Shown here in pieces: positions 8,167-15,276 of a stretch of 24,274 bases of DNA. Within the stretch, counting starts at the first letter, position 1. Every line of letters starts with the position of its first letter. The notes below the pieces were generated by a model that made no database searches, was not told the origin of the DNA, and saw only the letters and a program-made list of their open reading frames with translations. The stretch is from Rhodospirillales bacterium. GTDB lineage: Bacteria; Pseudomonadota; Alphaproteobacteria; MPNO01; UBA2964. The position numbers were made by a program, and so were the translations under genes. The stretch is taken from assembly GCA_002727395.1 (NCBI GenBank), contig PBWY01000036.1, positions 4,743 through 29,016 on the forward strand, given 5' to 3'.

Positions 8167-9243
8167 CTAATTAGCTATCGTTATTAAAGTTTGATTGTAT
8201 TCGTCAACCAAAGCCTTAATCAATTTGGCGGCAGGTATTCCGCGGCTGAGACTAGCTCCTTGCCCACACCACATTGACATAAAATCAGTGTTATTCTCCT
8301 TAGCGGCGGCCTTTCGGAGAGGTCCTGTTAAGATATTTTGTAAAGGAAAAGGAAGAGCGTAGGAGCCCGAGTTTTCCATTTTCTCTATATAGTAGTTGCG
8401 CAACCCTCTCGCTGGACGCCCCGAAAATGTGCGAGTTACTATTGTATTATCATGACTTGTGTTTAATAGCGCCTTTTTATAATCGTCATTTACCCCAGCT
8501 TCAGGGCAAGTCAGGAATGCCGTTCCCATTTGTACTCCGACTGCGCCAAGGGCCATTGCTGCTGCAATGCCAGCCCCATTCATAATACCCCCAGCTGCAA
8601 TTATTGGTGTGGATAAAAGTGCTTTTAGTTGAGCGAGAAGGGTCAGTGATCCTGTCATTGAATGACGCCAGTCTCCTATCCAGGTTCCCCGATGCCCACC
8701 AGCTTCTGACCCTTGAGCTATAATAAAATCGACACCTCTTTCCTCGGCCTGTTTTCCTTCCTCTACGGAAGTTGCAGATGCAGCAGTAAAAATACCGGCT
8801 TCTCTTAGTTCTTGTATATTTATTTTTGTTGGGAGACCTAAGTGAAAGGAACAAAATTTAATATCACTTTCAATCACTGCCTTCAATTGCTGACTGAAGC
8901 TTGGAGTAGTATCAATGATATTTTTTGGCAGTTTTAAACCAAATTTCGAAAAATAGTAAGTTAATGCTTCGGTTGCTTTGGAAAATTCTTGATCGGTATA
9001 TTTTGGTTTTTGTGGTAAAAATAAATTAATCCCAAAGCTTTTATTTGTAGAGGCCCGCAATTGATTAGCCATAGTAACTATCTCGTCTTCATTAAGGTAT
9101 GCCGCACCAAACTGGCCTAACCCGCCCGCATTTGATACAGCGGTAACAAGTTGAGGTGTTGTTGGCCCTCCCGCCATGGGCGCGAGCAAAATCGGGAATT
9201 CGATACCAAGGCATTTTGTCAAAGAATTTGAAAAGTTAGTCAC
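8167..9243 (-). CDS. Nitronate monooxygenase (2-nitropropane dioxygenase family)
   Basis: A 358-aa FMN-dependent TIM-barrel enzyme expected to oxidise alkyl nitronates such as propionate 3-nitronate, a detoxification role. Family features are the N-terminal LGIEFPILLAPMAGG, the GGLGQFGAAY segment, and the active-site block GSEAGGHRGTW whose histidine (residue 184) corresponds to the catalytic base. Phosphate-binding stretches PIIAAGGI and ALGAVGVQMGTAFL follow. The start is taken as GTG at 9241-9243 with AAGG about 10 nt upstream; the N-terminus begins properly from there. It lies 54 bp downstream of the FtsB-like gene on the same strand and may be co-transcribed with it. Some members of this family act instead as enoyl-ACP reductase-like or trans-enoyl enzymes, so the substrate is not certain. 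Confidence 0.87.
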   Translation of the reverse strand: MTNFSNSLTKCLGIEFPILLAPMAGGPTTPQLVTAVSNAGGLGQFGAAYLNEDEIVTMANQLRASTNKSFGINLFLPQKPKYTDQEFSKATEALTYYFSKFGLKLPKNIIDTTPSFSQQLKAVIESDIKFCSFHLGLPTKINIQELREAGIFTAASATSVEEGKQAEERGVDFIIAQGSEAGGHRGTWIGDWRHSMTGSLTLLAQLKALLSTPIIAAGGIMNGAGIAAAMALGAVGVQMGTAFLTCPEAGVNDDYKKALLNTSHDNTIVTRTFSGRPARGLRNYYIEKMENSGSYALPFPLQNILTGPLRKAAAKENNTDFMSMWCGQGASLSRGIPAAKLIKALVDEYNQTLITIAN

Positions 9244-9297
9244 TATGAATAGAACCTTATATTTCTTCAGTAATTATTACTATTGACTGGGTTTGAT

Positions 9298-9621
9298 CTA
9301 GTTGTGGTCATTACTGTGAAGAATCACTAGTTCATTTTCACCAATAAACCCTGTCACGATTCGTACCCTCTCGTCCAGCATATCTCTGTTCATTGAATCG
9401 CTTTTTAGCAAGGATATTTTGCGTTCCCAATAATTCCTTTTACTTTCAGAAATTTCTAATTCTGAATTTGCTATAGCAATCTGTTGCCTAATTTGCAGCC
9501 ATGCAAGTAAACCCCGGTCACCTTGTATTGCATGCAAGACAAAATATAGGAATATTAAAGCTCCTAAAATTGATCCCGCAATTTGACGCCCACGTCGCCG
9601 AATTTCTAATACAACAGACAT
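9298..9621 (-). CDS. FtsB/DivIC-family septum formation initiator
   Basis: A 107-aa bitopic membrane protein. A basic N-terminus (EIRRRGRQ) is followed by a transmembrane helix at about residues 15-33. The alphaproteobacterial hallmark HAIQGDRGLLAWLQIRQQ comes next, and then a short periplasmic coiled coil to about residue 80. Relatives form the FtsQ-FtsB-FtsL divisome complex that activates septal peptidoglycan synthesis. In many Alphaproteobacteria this gene sits before pdhA; here it lies between a nitronate monooxygenase gene and recA. The ATG at 9619-9621 gives the expected N-terminus, but no Shine-Dalgarno sequence precedes it. Three GANTC sites occupy the 26 bp in front of the start. 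Family assignment is good; the precise FtsB versus FtsL-like role is inferred. Confidence 0.85.
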   Translation of the reverse strand: MSVVLEIRRRGRQIAGSILGALIFLYFVLHAIQGDRGLLAWLQIRQQIAIANSELEISESKRNYWERKISLLKSDSMNRDMLDERVRIVTGFIGENELVILHSNDHN

Positions 9622-9625
9622 AAAC

Positions 9626-9647
9626 GAATCGAATCACATGATGATTC
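9626..9647. promoter_or_regulatory. Cluster of three GANTC (CcrM-type) sites before the ftsB-like gene
   Basis: GAATC at 9626-9630, GAATC at 9631-9635 and GATTC at 9643-9647 lie 5 to 26 bp upstream of the ftsB-like start codon. GANTC is the recognition sequence of the alphaproteobacterial cell-cycle methyltransferase CcrM. The sites are seen directly; a methylation-dependent effect is inferred from other Alphaproteobacteria. Confidence 0.4.
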
Positions 9648-9689
9648 GCAGGGTCAAGAAGAAAATCCCCAGGTTAAAATTAATTCTCA

Positions 9690-9703
9690 AATTTACGTAA
9701 ATT
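9690..9703. repeat. 14-bp perfect palindrome in the recA/ftsB control region
   Basis: AATTTACGTAAATT reads identically on both strands. It is a possible operator for a dimeric regulator, placed about 70 bp upstream of the ftsB-like gene and 320 bp from recA. No regulator is identifiable. Confidence 0.3.
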
Positions 9704-9704
9704 G

Positions 9705-9716
9705 TTGCAAAAAAGA
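9705..9716 (+). repeat. TTGCAAAAAAGA repeat, copy 1
   Basis: The same 12 bases recur at 9941-9952, and an 11-base relative, TTGCAAACAGA, lies at 9830-9840. The copies are roughly 115-125 bp apart on the same strand. They could be repeated -35-like elements or binding sites; function is unknown. Confidence 0.35.
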
Positions 9717-9829
9717 CTCACTATTAAAGATCAGTACGTAACCATAATGTATTTAATAATAACTTTGAGTTTCTTTTCTAAGTTATAACTCAAAAATCAA
9801 TAGTTTTAACGATCAAAACGCTAGTAGTT

Positions 9830-9840
9830 TTGCAAACAGA
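9830..9840 (+). repeat. TTGCAAACAGA, degenerate copy 2
   Basis: Related to the TTGCAAAAAAGA elements at 9705 and 9941, with one base lost and one changed. It overlaps the right arm of the inverted repeat CAAAAC/GTTTTG at 9814-9832. Confidence 0.3.
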
Positions 9841-9940
9841 CTTATAACGATTTAATTATTTTAATTTTCAAATAAGGAGCAGAACAAAATAAAAACTAAT
9901 AACCCTAAGTTATTGAAATTAAATAAATAAAAAATTTTTC

Positions 9941-9952
9941 TTGCAAAAAAGA
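9941..9952 (+). repeat. TTGCAAAAAAGA repeat, copy 3
   Basis: Identical to 9705-9716. It abuts and overlaps by 2 nt the LexA-like box that begins at 9951, so it lies inside the likely recA promoter. Confidence 0.35.
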
Positions 9953-9965
9953 ACAAAACAGGTAC
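9951..9965 (+). promoter_or_regulatory. LexA-like SOS box upstream of recA
   Basis: GAAC, seven bases, then GTAC. The alphaproteobacterial LexA box is a direct repeat GTTC-N7-GTTC, equal to GAAC-N7-GAAC on the other strand, so this site matches with one mismatch. It is 61 bp before the recA ATG. A possible -10, TATGTA (9974-9979), would place the box over the -35/spacer region, as expected for a repressor site. recA is the classic SOS gene, which supports the reading; one mismatch keeps it tentative. Confidence 0.45.
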
Positions 9966-10026
9966 AAAACAATTATGTAGAGCCTAAGTTGAACGAATCT
10001 GACGAGTATGAAATAAGGAGATTAAA

Positions 10027-11106
10027 ATGGCAGATCCCGCTTTAAGACTTGTGGATAAGGATGTAATGGATAAATCAAAAGCACTTGATTCCGCGTTGCA
10101 ACAAATAGAGCGTTCATATGGTAAGGGCTCTATTATGAAACTTGGTGAAGGTCAGGTAGTAGAAACTGAGTCTGTATCTACTGGTTCACTAGGGTTAGAT
10201 ATTGCTCTTGGTATTGGTGGTTTGCCTAAAGGTCGTGTAATTGAAATTTATGGGCCGGAATCCTCTGGAAAAACGACACTTGCTCTTCATTGTGTTGCGG
10301 AAGCCCAAAAAAGCGGAGGACAATGCGCATTTATTGATGCGGAACATGCACTTGATCCTGTTTATGCTCAAAAACTTGGGGTACAAATTGATGAGCTTTT
10401 AATCTCTCAACCAGACGCAGGCGAACAGGCTCTGGAAATAGCAGATACGCTCGTTCGCTCGAGCGCCATTGATGTGATTGTTATTGACTCAGTTGCCGCA
10501 TTGGTTCCGAAGGCAGAGCTCGAGGGAGAAATGGGCGACTCTCATGTTGGTTTACAGGCGCGTCTTATGAGCCAAGCACTCAGAAAACTCACGGGATCTA
10601 TATCACGTTCACATTGTATGATTATTTTTATCAACCAAATCCGTATGAAAATTGGTGTTATGTTTGGCAATCCTGAAACAACCTCTGGTGGTAACGCTCT
10701 TAAATTTTACTCATCTGTAAGGCTAGATATTCGTAGGATTGGGGCAATTAAGGATCGCGACGAGATTGTAGGAAATCAGACTAGAGTTAAAGTTGTTAAA
10801 AACAAAGTCGCGCCTCCATTTAAGATGATTGAATTTGATATAATGTATGGAGAAGGTATCTCCAAAATGGGAGAGCTAATTGATCTGGGAGTAAAAGCTG
10901 GCATTGTCGAGAAGTCAGGTGCTTGGTTTTCGTATGATAGTCAACGGATAGGACAGGGACGAGAGAATTCCAAGCAGTTTTTACGAGAAAATCCGGAGAT
11001 GGCAGAATCAATTGAAAGGGAAATTAGAGAAAGTGCTGGCTTAATTGCAGAGGCTGCACTTAAGGAGGCACCAGCTTCAGAAAACACTGATGAAAATGAA
11101 GTGTAA
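10027..11106 (+). CDS. recA: Recombinase A
   Basis: A 359-aa RecA, of normal length, which forms filaments on single-stranded DNA, drives strand exchange and stimulates LexA self-cleavage. The N-terminus carries the alphaproteobacterial LRLVDKDVMDKSKALDSAL. The Walker A motif GPESSGKT begins at residue 76, and MRMKIGVMFGNPE-type loop residues (QIRMKIGVMFGNPETTSGG) form DNA-binding loop 2. The C-terminus is acidic, ending ENTDENEV, as usual. The start ATG has AAGGAG 6 nt upstream. A LexA-like box lies 61 bp before it. alaS follows on the same strand, the adjacency commonly seen in Alphaproteobacteria; no recX lies between them. A 14-bp perfect palindrome (11116-11129) follows the stop, but it lacks a GC-rich stem. 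Confidence 0.98.
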   Translation: MADPALRLVDKDVMDKSKALDSALQQIERSYGKGSIMKLGEGQVVETESVSTGSLGLDIALGIGGLPKGRVIEIYGPESSGKTTLALHCVAEAQKSGGQCAFIDAEHALDPVYAQKLGVQIDELLISQPDAGEQALEIADTLVRSSAIDVIVIDSVAALVPKAELEGEMGDSHVGLQARLMSQALRKLTGSISRSHCMIIFINQIRMKIGVMFGNPETTSGGNALKFYSSVRLDIRRIGAIKDRDEIVGNQTRVKVVKNKVAPPFKMIEFDIMYGEGISKMGELIDLGVKAGIVEKSGAWFSYDSQRIGQGRENSKQFLRENPEMAESIEREIRESAGLIAEAALKEAPASENTDENEV

Positions 11107-11115
11107 TATTTAAAA

Positions 11116-11129
11116 AAGGAAATTTCCTT
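11116..11129. repeat. 14-bp perfect palindrome after recA
   Basis: AAGGAAATTTCCTT lies 10 bp after the recA stop. It could fold weakly or bind a protein. It is too short of GC pairs and has no T-tract to call it a terminator. The rest of the 180-204 bp recA-alaS gap is AT-rich, with a direct repeat of AATTTAAATT, and I see no confident promoter in it. Confidence 0.3.
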
Positions 11130-11310
11130 ATCCATTTGTTAATTTAAATTTTTGGTTAGTAATAAATTTTTTTAATTTAAATTCATCAGACTGCGTAATT
11201 CTAAAAATAAATTACTATGAAGATATGTGTCTTATTATAGACATAGTGTGTTCACGTCGTTAATACTCAGGCCTTGAGACGCCTAAATGCGTTCCTTTAA
11301 GGTACTAGCG

Positions 11311-13953
11311 ATGATGAAAACAAATGATGTTAGAACGGCATTTCTTGATTATTTTAGGAATAATGGTCATGAGGTTGTGCGCTCATCTCCTTTGGTGCCA
11401 CATAATGACCCATCGCTCCTTTTTACTAATGCTGGCATGGTCCAATTCAAGAATGCATTTACCGGTTTGGAGAAACTTAATTATAATTCAGCTGCTACTT
11501 CACAAAAATGTGTTCGTGCTGGAGGGAAGCATAATGATTTAGAAAACGTTGGCTATACTGCTCGCCACCATACATTTTTTGAAATGCTGGGTAATTTTTC
11601 TTTTGGTGATTATTTTAAAGAAAATGCCATAGAGTTAGCATGGTCGTTGATTACTAAAGAATTTGGTATAGATCCCAAAAGGTTGCTTGTAACTGTCTAT
11701 CACGAAGATGAAGAAGCCTTTAAGATATGGAAAAAGGTAGCAGGTTTTTCAGAAGACCGCATTATCCGTATATCTACAAATGATAACTTTTGGGCAATGG
11801 GTGATACCGGTCCGTGTGGCCCATGTTCAGAGATATTTTATGATCATGGTGATCACATTCCAGGTGGACCGCCTGGCAGTGCCGATGAGGATGGTGATAG
11901 GTTTATTGAGATCTGGAACCTAGTCTTCATGCAATTTGATCAGGTTGATTTAAAAACTCGCCTAAAACTTCCAAAGCCTAGTATCGATACAGGTATGGGA
12001 CTTGAACGTATTTCCGCACTTTTACAAGGCTCGCACGATAATTACGATATTGATACCTTCCGAAATTTAATCGAAGCATCAGCTTCAATAGCTCAAGTAG
12101 ATCCTTACGGTTCACATAACATTTCTAATCGTGTGATTGCGGATCACCTGCGAGCTAGTGCATTTTTAATTGCTGATGGTGTTTTACCTTCAAATGAAGG
12201 AAGAGGCTATGTTTTGCGCCGGATCATGCGAAGAGGTATGCGGCATGCGCATATTATGGGTTCTCCGGAGCCGTTAATGTATCAATTGGTTTCAGTTTTA
12301 ATAGAACAGATGGGAATGGCTTATCCTGAGCTTGTTCGTGCAGAGTTATTAATAAAAGAAACACTAGAATTAGAAGAAAAAAGGTTTAAGAATACTCTTG
12401 ATCGAGGATTGAAACTACTGCACGACGAAACCAGTAAACTAGGGAATCAAGAGCCTCTTTCAGGTGAAATTGCCTTTCGTTTATATGACACCTATGGTTT
12501 TCCTTTAGATTTGACCCAGGATGTTTTAAAGGGACAAAATCGTTCAGTTGATATTCGTGGTTTTGAGAGCGCAATGCAGGGCCAGAAGGAGCATGCTCGT
12601 CGGGCGTGGGTGGGCTCAGGAGAAATTTCTGATGAGACTATATGGTTTGATATTAGGGACTCTGTCGGCGCAACAGAATTCCTTGGGTATCAGAGCGATA
12701 AAGCCGAAGGCAGAGTTTTAGCTATTGTTAAAGATGGAAACTCAATAAAGAGAACTAAAGTTGGAGAGCAAGTTAGTATAGTTGTTAATCAAACTCCTTT
12801 TTATGGCGAATCTGGTGGGCAAATGGGAGATGCGGGCGTTATCAAAACAATGGACAATGGTATTTTTGAAGTAAGTCACACGCAAAAGAAAGTTGGTGAT
12901 TTGCATGTACATATCGGCTCTGTAAAAACCGGAACTTTAAATTTAAATGATGTAGTAGAAATGCAGATTGACGTTAGCAGACGTTCCGCCCTTTGCAGAA
13001 ATCATTCTGCCACGCACTTATTACATTCTACGTTACGTCGTCAATTAGGTGAACATATTACCCAAAAAGGTTCTTTGGTTGCGCCCGATCGCCTTCGGTT
13101 TGACATTAGTCATCCGAAGCCCATCACCGCTAATGAAATGACCGAAATTATGGATGGTGTAAACCGACAAATAAGAAAAAATTTTGAGGTGACCACAAGG
13201 CTTATGACACCCGATGAAGCTTTAGAAGAAGGGGCTATGGCATTGTTTGGAGAAAAATATGGGGATGAGGTTCGTGTTGTTTTAATGGGCGCTGAAAATG
13301 AAACCTCTTATTCCTCGGAACTATGCGGAGGTACTCATGTTAAGCGGACTGGTGATATAGGCTTGTTTAGAGTTGTATCTGAAAACGCGGTATCAGCGGG
13401 TGTGAGACGGATAGAAGCTGTTACGGGTGCAGTTGCGTTGGAGAAAATTGATAAAATACAAAGCATATTACAAGAAGCAGCAAAATTATTAAATGTTTCA
13501 GCTGAAGACGTAGTAAGCCGGATTAATAGTTTGCTTTCAGAGAGAAAACATTTAGAAAACGAGATCTCTGATGCTCGCCGTAAATTTGCTACCTCTGGGA
13601 ATAGTCAAACCGGAGATTTAGCTAAGGACATTGCTGGTGTTTCATTTGTCGGAAAGGTCTTAGAGGGAATCCCTTCAAAAGAACTCAAATCACTCGTTGA
13701 TGAATTAAAAAAGAAAATAGATTCAGGTGTTATTGCAATTTGTAGTGTTGATGAAGAAAAGGCATCGCTCGTTGTTGGAGTGACCAAGGATCAACTTGAA
13801 AAATTTGACGCGGTGACCCTCGTTCGTGAAGGATCAAAAGCACTGGGAGGAAAAGGCGGAGGAGGGAGGCCAGACATGGCTCAAGCGGGAGGTCCTGATA
13901 CTAATAATGCGCCTGCGGCAATTACGGCCATAGAAAAAGCGTTATCAAGTTAA
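11311..13953 (+). CDS. alaS: Alanyl-tRNA synthetase
   Basis: An 880-aa class II synthetase that charges tRNA-Ala and hydrolyses mischarged Ser/Gly-tRNA. The catalytic domain opens MKTNDVRTAFLDYF and continues with HHTFFEMLGNFSFGDYFK. The editing domain has HSATHLLH (His565, His569) and CGGTH (Cys672, His676), the four zinc/editing residues. The C-Ala domain ends with GGKGGGGRPDMAQAGG. The open frame begins at an ATG at 11287, but I take the tandem ATGs at 11311/11314: TTTAAGG lies 8 nt before the first of them, and family members start close to this point. An imperfect hairpin (TGTCT/AGACA) lies in the leader near 11230. The gene is complete and unbroken. Confidence 0.96.
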   Translation: MMKTNDVRTAFLDYFRNNGHEVVRSSPLVPHNDPSLLFTNAGMVQFKNAFTGLEKLNYNSAATSQKCVRAGGKHNDLENVGYTARHHTFFEMLGNFSFGDYFKENAIELAWSLITKEFGIDPKRLLVTVYHEDEEAFKIWKKVAGFSEDRIIRISTNDNFWAMGDTGPCGPCSEIFYDHGDHIPGGPPGSADEDGDRFIEIWNLVFMQFDQVDLKTRLKLPKPSIDTGMGLERISALLQGSHDNYDIDTFRNLIEASASIAQVDPYGSHNISNRVIADHLRASAFLIADGVLPSNEGRGYVLRRIMRRGMRHAHIMGSPEPLMYQLVSVLIEQMGMAYPELVRAELLIKETLELEEKRFKNTLDRGLKLLHDETSKLGNQEPLSGEIAFRLYDTYGFPLDLTQDVLKGQNRSVDIRGFESAMQGQKEHARRAWVGSGEISDETIWFDIRDSVGATEFLGYQSDKAEGRVLAIVKDGNSIKRTKVGEQVSIVVNQTPFYGESGGQMGDAGVIKTMDNGIFEVSHTQKKVGDLHVHIGSVKTGTLNLNDVVEMQIDVSRRSALCRNHSATHLLHSTLRRQLGEHITQKGSLVAPDRLRFDISHPKPITANEMTEIMDGVNRQIRKNFEVTTRLMTPDEALEEGAMALFGEKYGDEVRVVLMGAENETSYSSELCGGTHVKRTGDIGLFRVVSENAVSAGVRRIEAVTGAVALEKIDKIQSILQEAAKLLNVSAEDVVSRINSLLSERKHLENEISDARRKFATSGNSQTGDLAKDIAGVSFVGKVLEGIPSKELKSLVDELKKKIDSGVIAICSVDEEKASLVVGVTKDQLEKFDAVTLVREGSKALGGKGGGGRPDMAQAGGPDTNNAPAAITAIEKALSS

Positions 13954-13986
13954 CACCAACTCAAATATATGAAGTTAAAGGATTAT

Positions 13987-14005
13987 AAATTTATTTTATA
14001 AATTT
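13987..14005. repeat. AT-only inverted repeat in the convergent alaS / LOG gap
   Basis: An 8-bp stem AAATTTAT/ATAAATTT with a TTT loop spans the end of the LOG-family gene and the 42-bp gap after alaS. Its position between convergent genes suits a bidirectional terminator, but the stem has no GC pairs, so the assignment is weak. Confidence 0.25.
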
Positions 14006-14541
14006 TCTAAAGTTGGTATCAAGCGGTCTGGTGTGTCAATGGAAATATAAAGATTTTGTGTTTGCTCGCTTGCAAATCCCTGTTCAACTGTCCCTTTAAT
14101 AAGATTATAAAAATCTTCCCAATATCCCATTATATTCAGAAAAATTATCGGTTTCTTGTGCAAACCCAGTTGTTTCCAAGTAATAATCTCTAGACTTTCT
14201 TCAAGGGTTCCGACCCCGCCGGGTAAAACAACTATCCCATCCGCCAATTCGAACATCCTTTCTTTGCGCTGGTGCATATTGTCTACCACTTCTAGTTTAG
14301 TTAAGCCGCGATGACTTAATTCGCGATCTTTTAAGTGTTGAGGTATAACACCAGTAACCTTTCCACCGGACTCCAGAACGCTATTAGCTAAAAACCCCAT
14401 CAAGCCGGAGCTACCACCGCCATAAATTAATTGAATTTGGTTTTTCGCTAATTCCGAACCTAAACTGACCGCTGCAGCTCTAAAAACCGAATTATTTCCT
14501 TGTGATGCGCCACAAAATACGCATAAGTAATTAATATTCAT
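13996..14541 (-). CDS. LOG-family protein (TIGR00730; cytokinin riboside 5'-monophosphate phosphoribohydrolase-like)
   Basis: A 181-aa Rossmann-fold protein. Characterised LOG enzymes release a free base from a nucleoside 5'-monophosphate; the physiological substrate in bacteria such as this is unclear. The N-terminus is NYLCVFCGASQGN. The substrate-site motifs are YGGGSSGLMG and PGGVGTLEE (residues 107-115), which matches the family consensus PGGxGTxxE. The ATG at 14539-14541 is chosen because family members start right before the (I/L)CVFCG strand. A GTG at 14554-14556 would add five residues. The gene faces alaS (convergent) and is divergent from the lipoprotein gene. The name 'lysine decarboxylase' sometimes given to this family is a misannotation. 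Confidence 0.9.
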   Translation of the reverse strand: MNINYLCVFCGASQGNNSVFRAAAVSLGSELAKNQIQLIYGGGSSGLMGFLANSVLESGGKVTGVIPQHLKDRELSHRGLTKLEVVDNMHQRKERMFELADGIVVLPGGVGTLEESLEIITWKQLGLHKKPIIFLNIMGYWEDFYNLIKGTVEQGFASEQTQNLYISIDTPDRLIPTLENL

Positions 14542-14585
14542 GAGCCCTAATAACACGAATATGAAAAATAGAACAATAAATCCAC

Positions 14586-14613
14586 TTGAAAGGGTTGCAA
14601 GTTTTTGTATCTA
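14586..14613 (+). promoter_or_regulatory. Sigma70-like promoter of the lysine-rich lipoprotein gene
   Basis: TTGAAA (14586-14591), 16 bp, then TATCTA (14608-14613). Transcription would begin near 14620 and give a leader of about 70 nt ending in the strong ribosome binding site GGGGAGAG before the ATG at 14693. It lies in the divergent gap with the LOG-family gene. Confidence 0.4.
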
Positions 14614-14692
14614 ATGGTGGGATAGGGTATTATTATTGACGTTTTAATAGCGTTAAATTTATTTAATAGAGTTTTTCTGGGGAGAGAGTGTC

Positions 14693-15175
14693 ATGAGATC
14701 ATTCATTAAGCCACTTTTAGTAGCGGCGGTTAGCCTTGGTCTACTAGGCGGATTAAGCGGTTGTGCCGACCAGCCATCAAAGCCAAAGGTTAAGATGTCT
14801 CAGGCTATGAAGGTCAAGATAAGCGCGATGAAAGAGATTTGTGCAGCCAGTAATGCTGTTGCAAAATATATTAAGGGCAGCAAAAGCAAGAAGAAAAGAA
14901 GGAAACTTGGTTCAGCCGGTGACATGGAAATGCGGGCGATCCAAATTGCGACTCTTGCTAAAAGGTTGAAATATGGGTCTGCGGTTTTTTACGCGAAGGG
15001 CCTAGAAGAAGCTGCAAAAACCGGGATAAAGGGCGAGGTTGCAGATGCATACAAGCCAGTTAAGGGCGCGGTTGCTGCAGCCATAAAACTAGATGCGAAT
15101 AAAAAAGTTTATGGTAAATGCAAATGTAAAAAAGGTAAGGTGAAGTGTAAGAAGAAAAAGAAGAAGAAAAAATAA
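14693..15175 (+). CDS. Lysine-rich lipoprotein of unknown function with poly-lysine tail
   Basis: A 160-aa predicted lipoprotein that I do not recognise as a known family. Residues 1-23 are a clear signal peptide with a lipobox LSGC, lipidated at Cys24; Ala and Asp follow, so there is no aspartate at +2 and outer-membrane sorting is expected. The mature part holds 37 lysines in about 137 residues. It has a KSKKKRRK patch near residue 67, an alanine-rich helical centre, and a tail with CKCKKGKVKC followed by eight lysines to the stop. The extra cysteines (CxC, a third one, and one at EICAAS) could bind metal or form disulfides. It has a good promoter, a strong ribosome binding site and an intrinsic terminator, which suggests abundant monocistronic expression. 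Binding to LPS, wall polymers or nucleic acid is speculation. Confidence 0.8.
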   Translation: MRSFIKPLLVAAVSLGLLGGLSGCADQPSKPKVKMSQAMKVKISAMKEICAASNAVAKYIKGSKSKKKRRKLGSAGDMEMRAIQIATLAKRLKYGSAVFYAKGLEEAAKTGIKGEVADAYKPVKGAVAAAIKLDANKKVYGKCKCKKGKVKCKKKKKKKK

Positions 15176-15176
15176 A

Positions 15177-15202
15177 TTTAGGAAAAATTAATTTTTCCTA
15201 AA
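15177..15202. repeat. 26-bp perfect palindrome after the lipoprotein gene
   Basis: The sequence from TTTAGGAAAAATT to its exact complement reads the same on both strands over 26 bp and starts 2 bp after the stop codon. In RNA it would form a long AT-rich hairpin, possibly shielding the 3' end. It is followed 25 bp later by the real GC-rich terminator. Confidence 0.55.
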
Positions 15203-15227
15203 CGATAAACATTTCATTTCCAAGAAA

Positions 15228-15268
15228 GAGAGAGGCTGTATAGAAATCGTGCAGCCTCTCTTTTTTTT
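15228..15268 (+). terminator. Strong intrinsic terminator
   Basis: A 10-bp perfect stem AGAGAGGCTG (15229-15238) / CAGCCTCTCT (15252-15261) with a 13-nt loop, followed by a run of eight T (15261-15268). The stem can be extended by flanking A/T pairs. It ends transcription of the lipoprotein gene. The next gene starts only 9 nt after the T-run. Confidence 0.9.
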
Positions 15269-15276
15269 ACTATTAC

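Larger units (their letters stand above)
9622..10026. other. Divergent non-coding control region between ftsB-like gene and recA
   Basis: This 405-bp stretch has no credible open reading frame and no RNA gene that I can recognise. It is very AT-rich. It holds five GANTC sites (9626, 9631, 9643, 9715, 9995), a hairpin with a 7-bp stem (9630-9636 with 9642-9648), a 14-bp perfect palindrome (9690-9703), a 10-bp palindrome (9781-9790), an inverted repeat CAAAAC/GTTTTG (9814-9832), three TTGCAAA-type elements, a LexA-like box and the recA ribosome binding site AAGGAG (10015-10020). The ten bases AAATAAGGAG before recA also occur at 9870-9879 without a start codon behind them. Confidence 0.6.

Noticed and set aside
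8501..8854. 117-residue frame inside the nitronate monooxygenase gene
   Set aside because: Same-strand, out-of-frame shadow; low complexity, and the main frame has all enzyme motifs.
11287..11310. Longer alaS start at 11287
   Set aside because: No ribosome binding site is positioned for it, while TTTAAGG precedes the tandem ATGs at 11311/11314, where family members begin.
11107..11310. Riboswitch, T-box or small RNA between recA and alaS
   Set aside because: T-box regulation is not expected in Proteobacteria, and only a weak imperfect hairpin near 11230 is visible.
14542..14556. GTG start extending the LOG-family protein by five residues
   Set aside because: There is no ribosome binding site, and homologues begin at the ATG just before the first beta strand.
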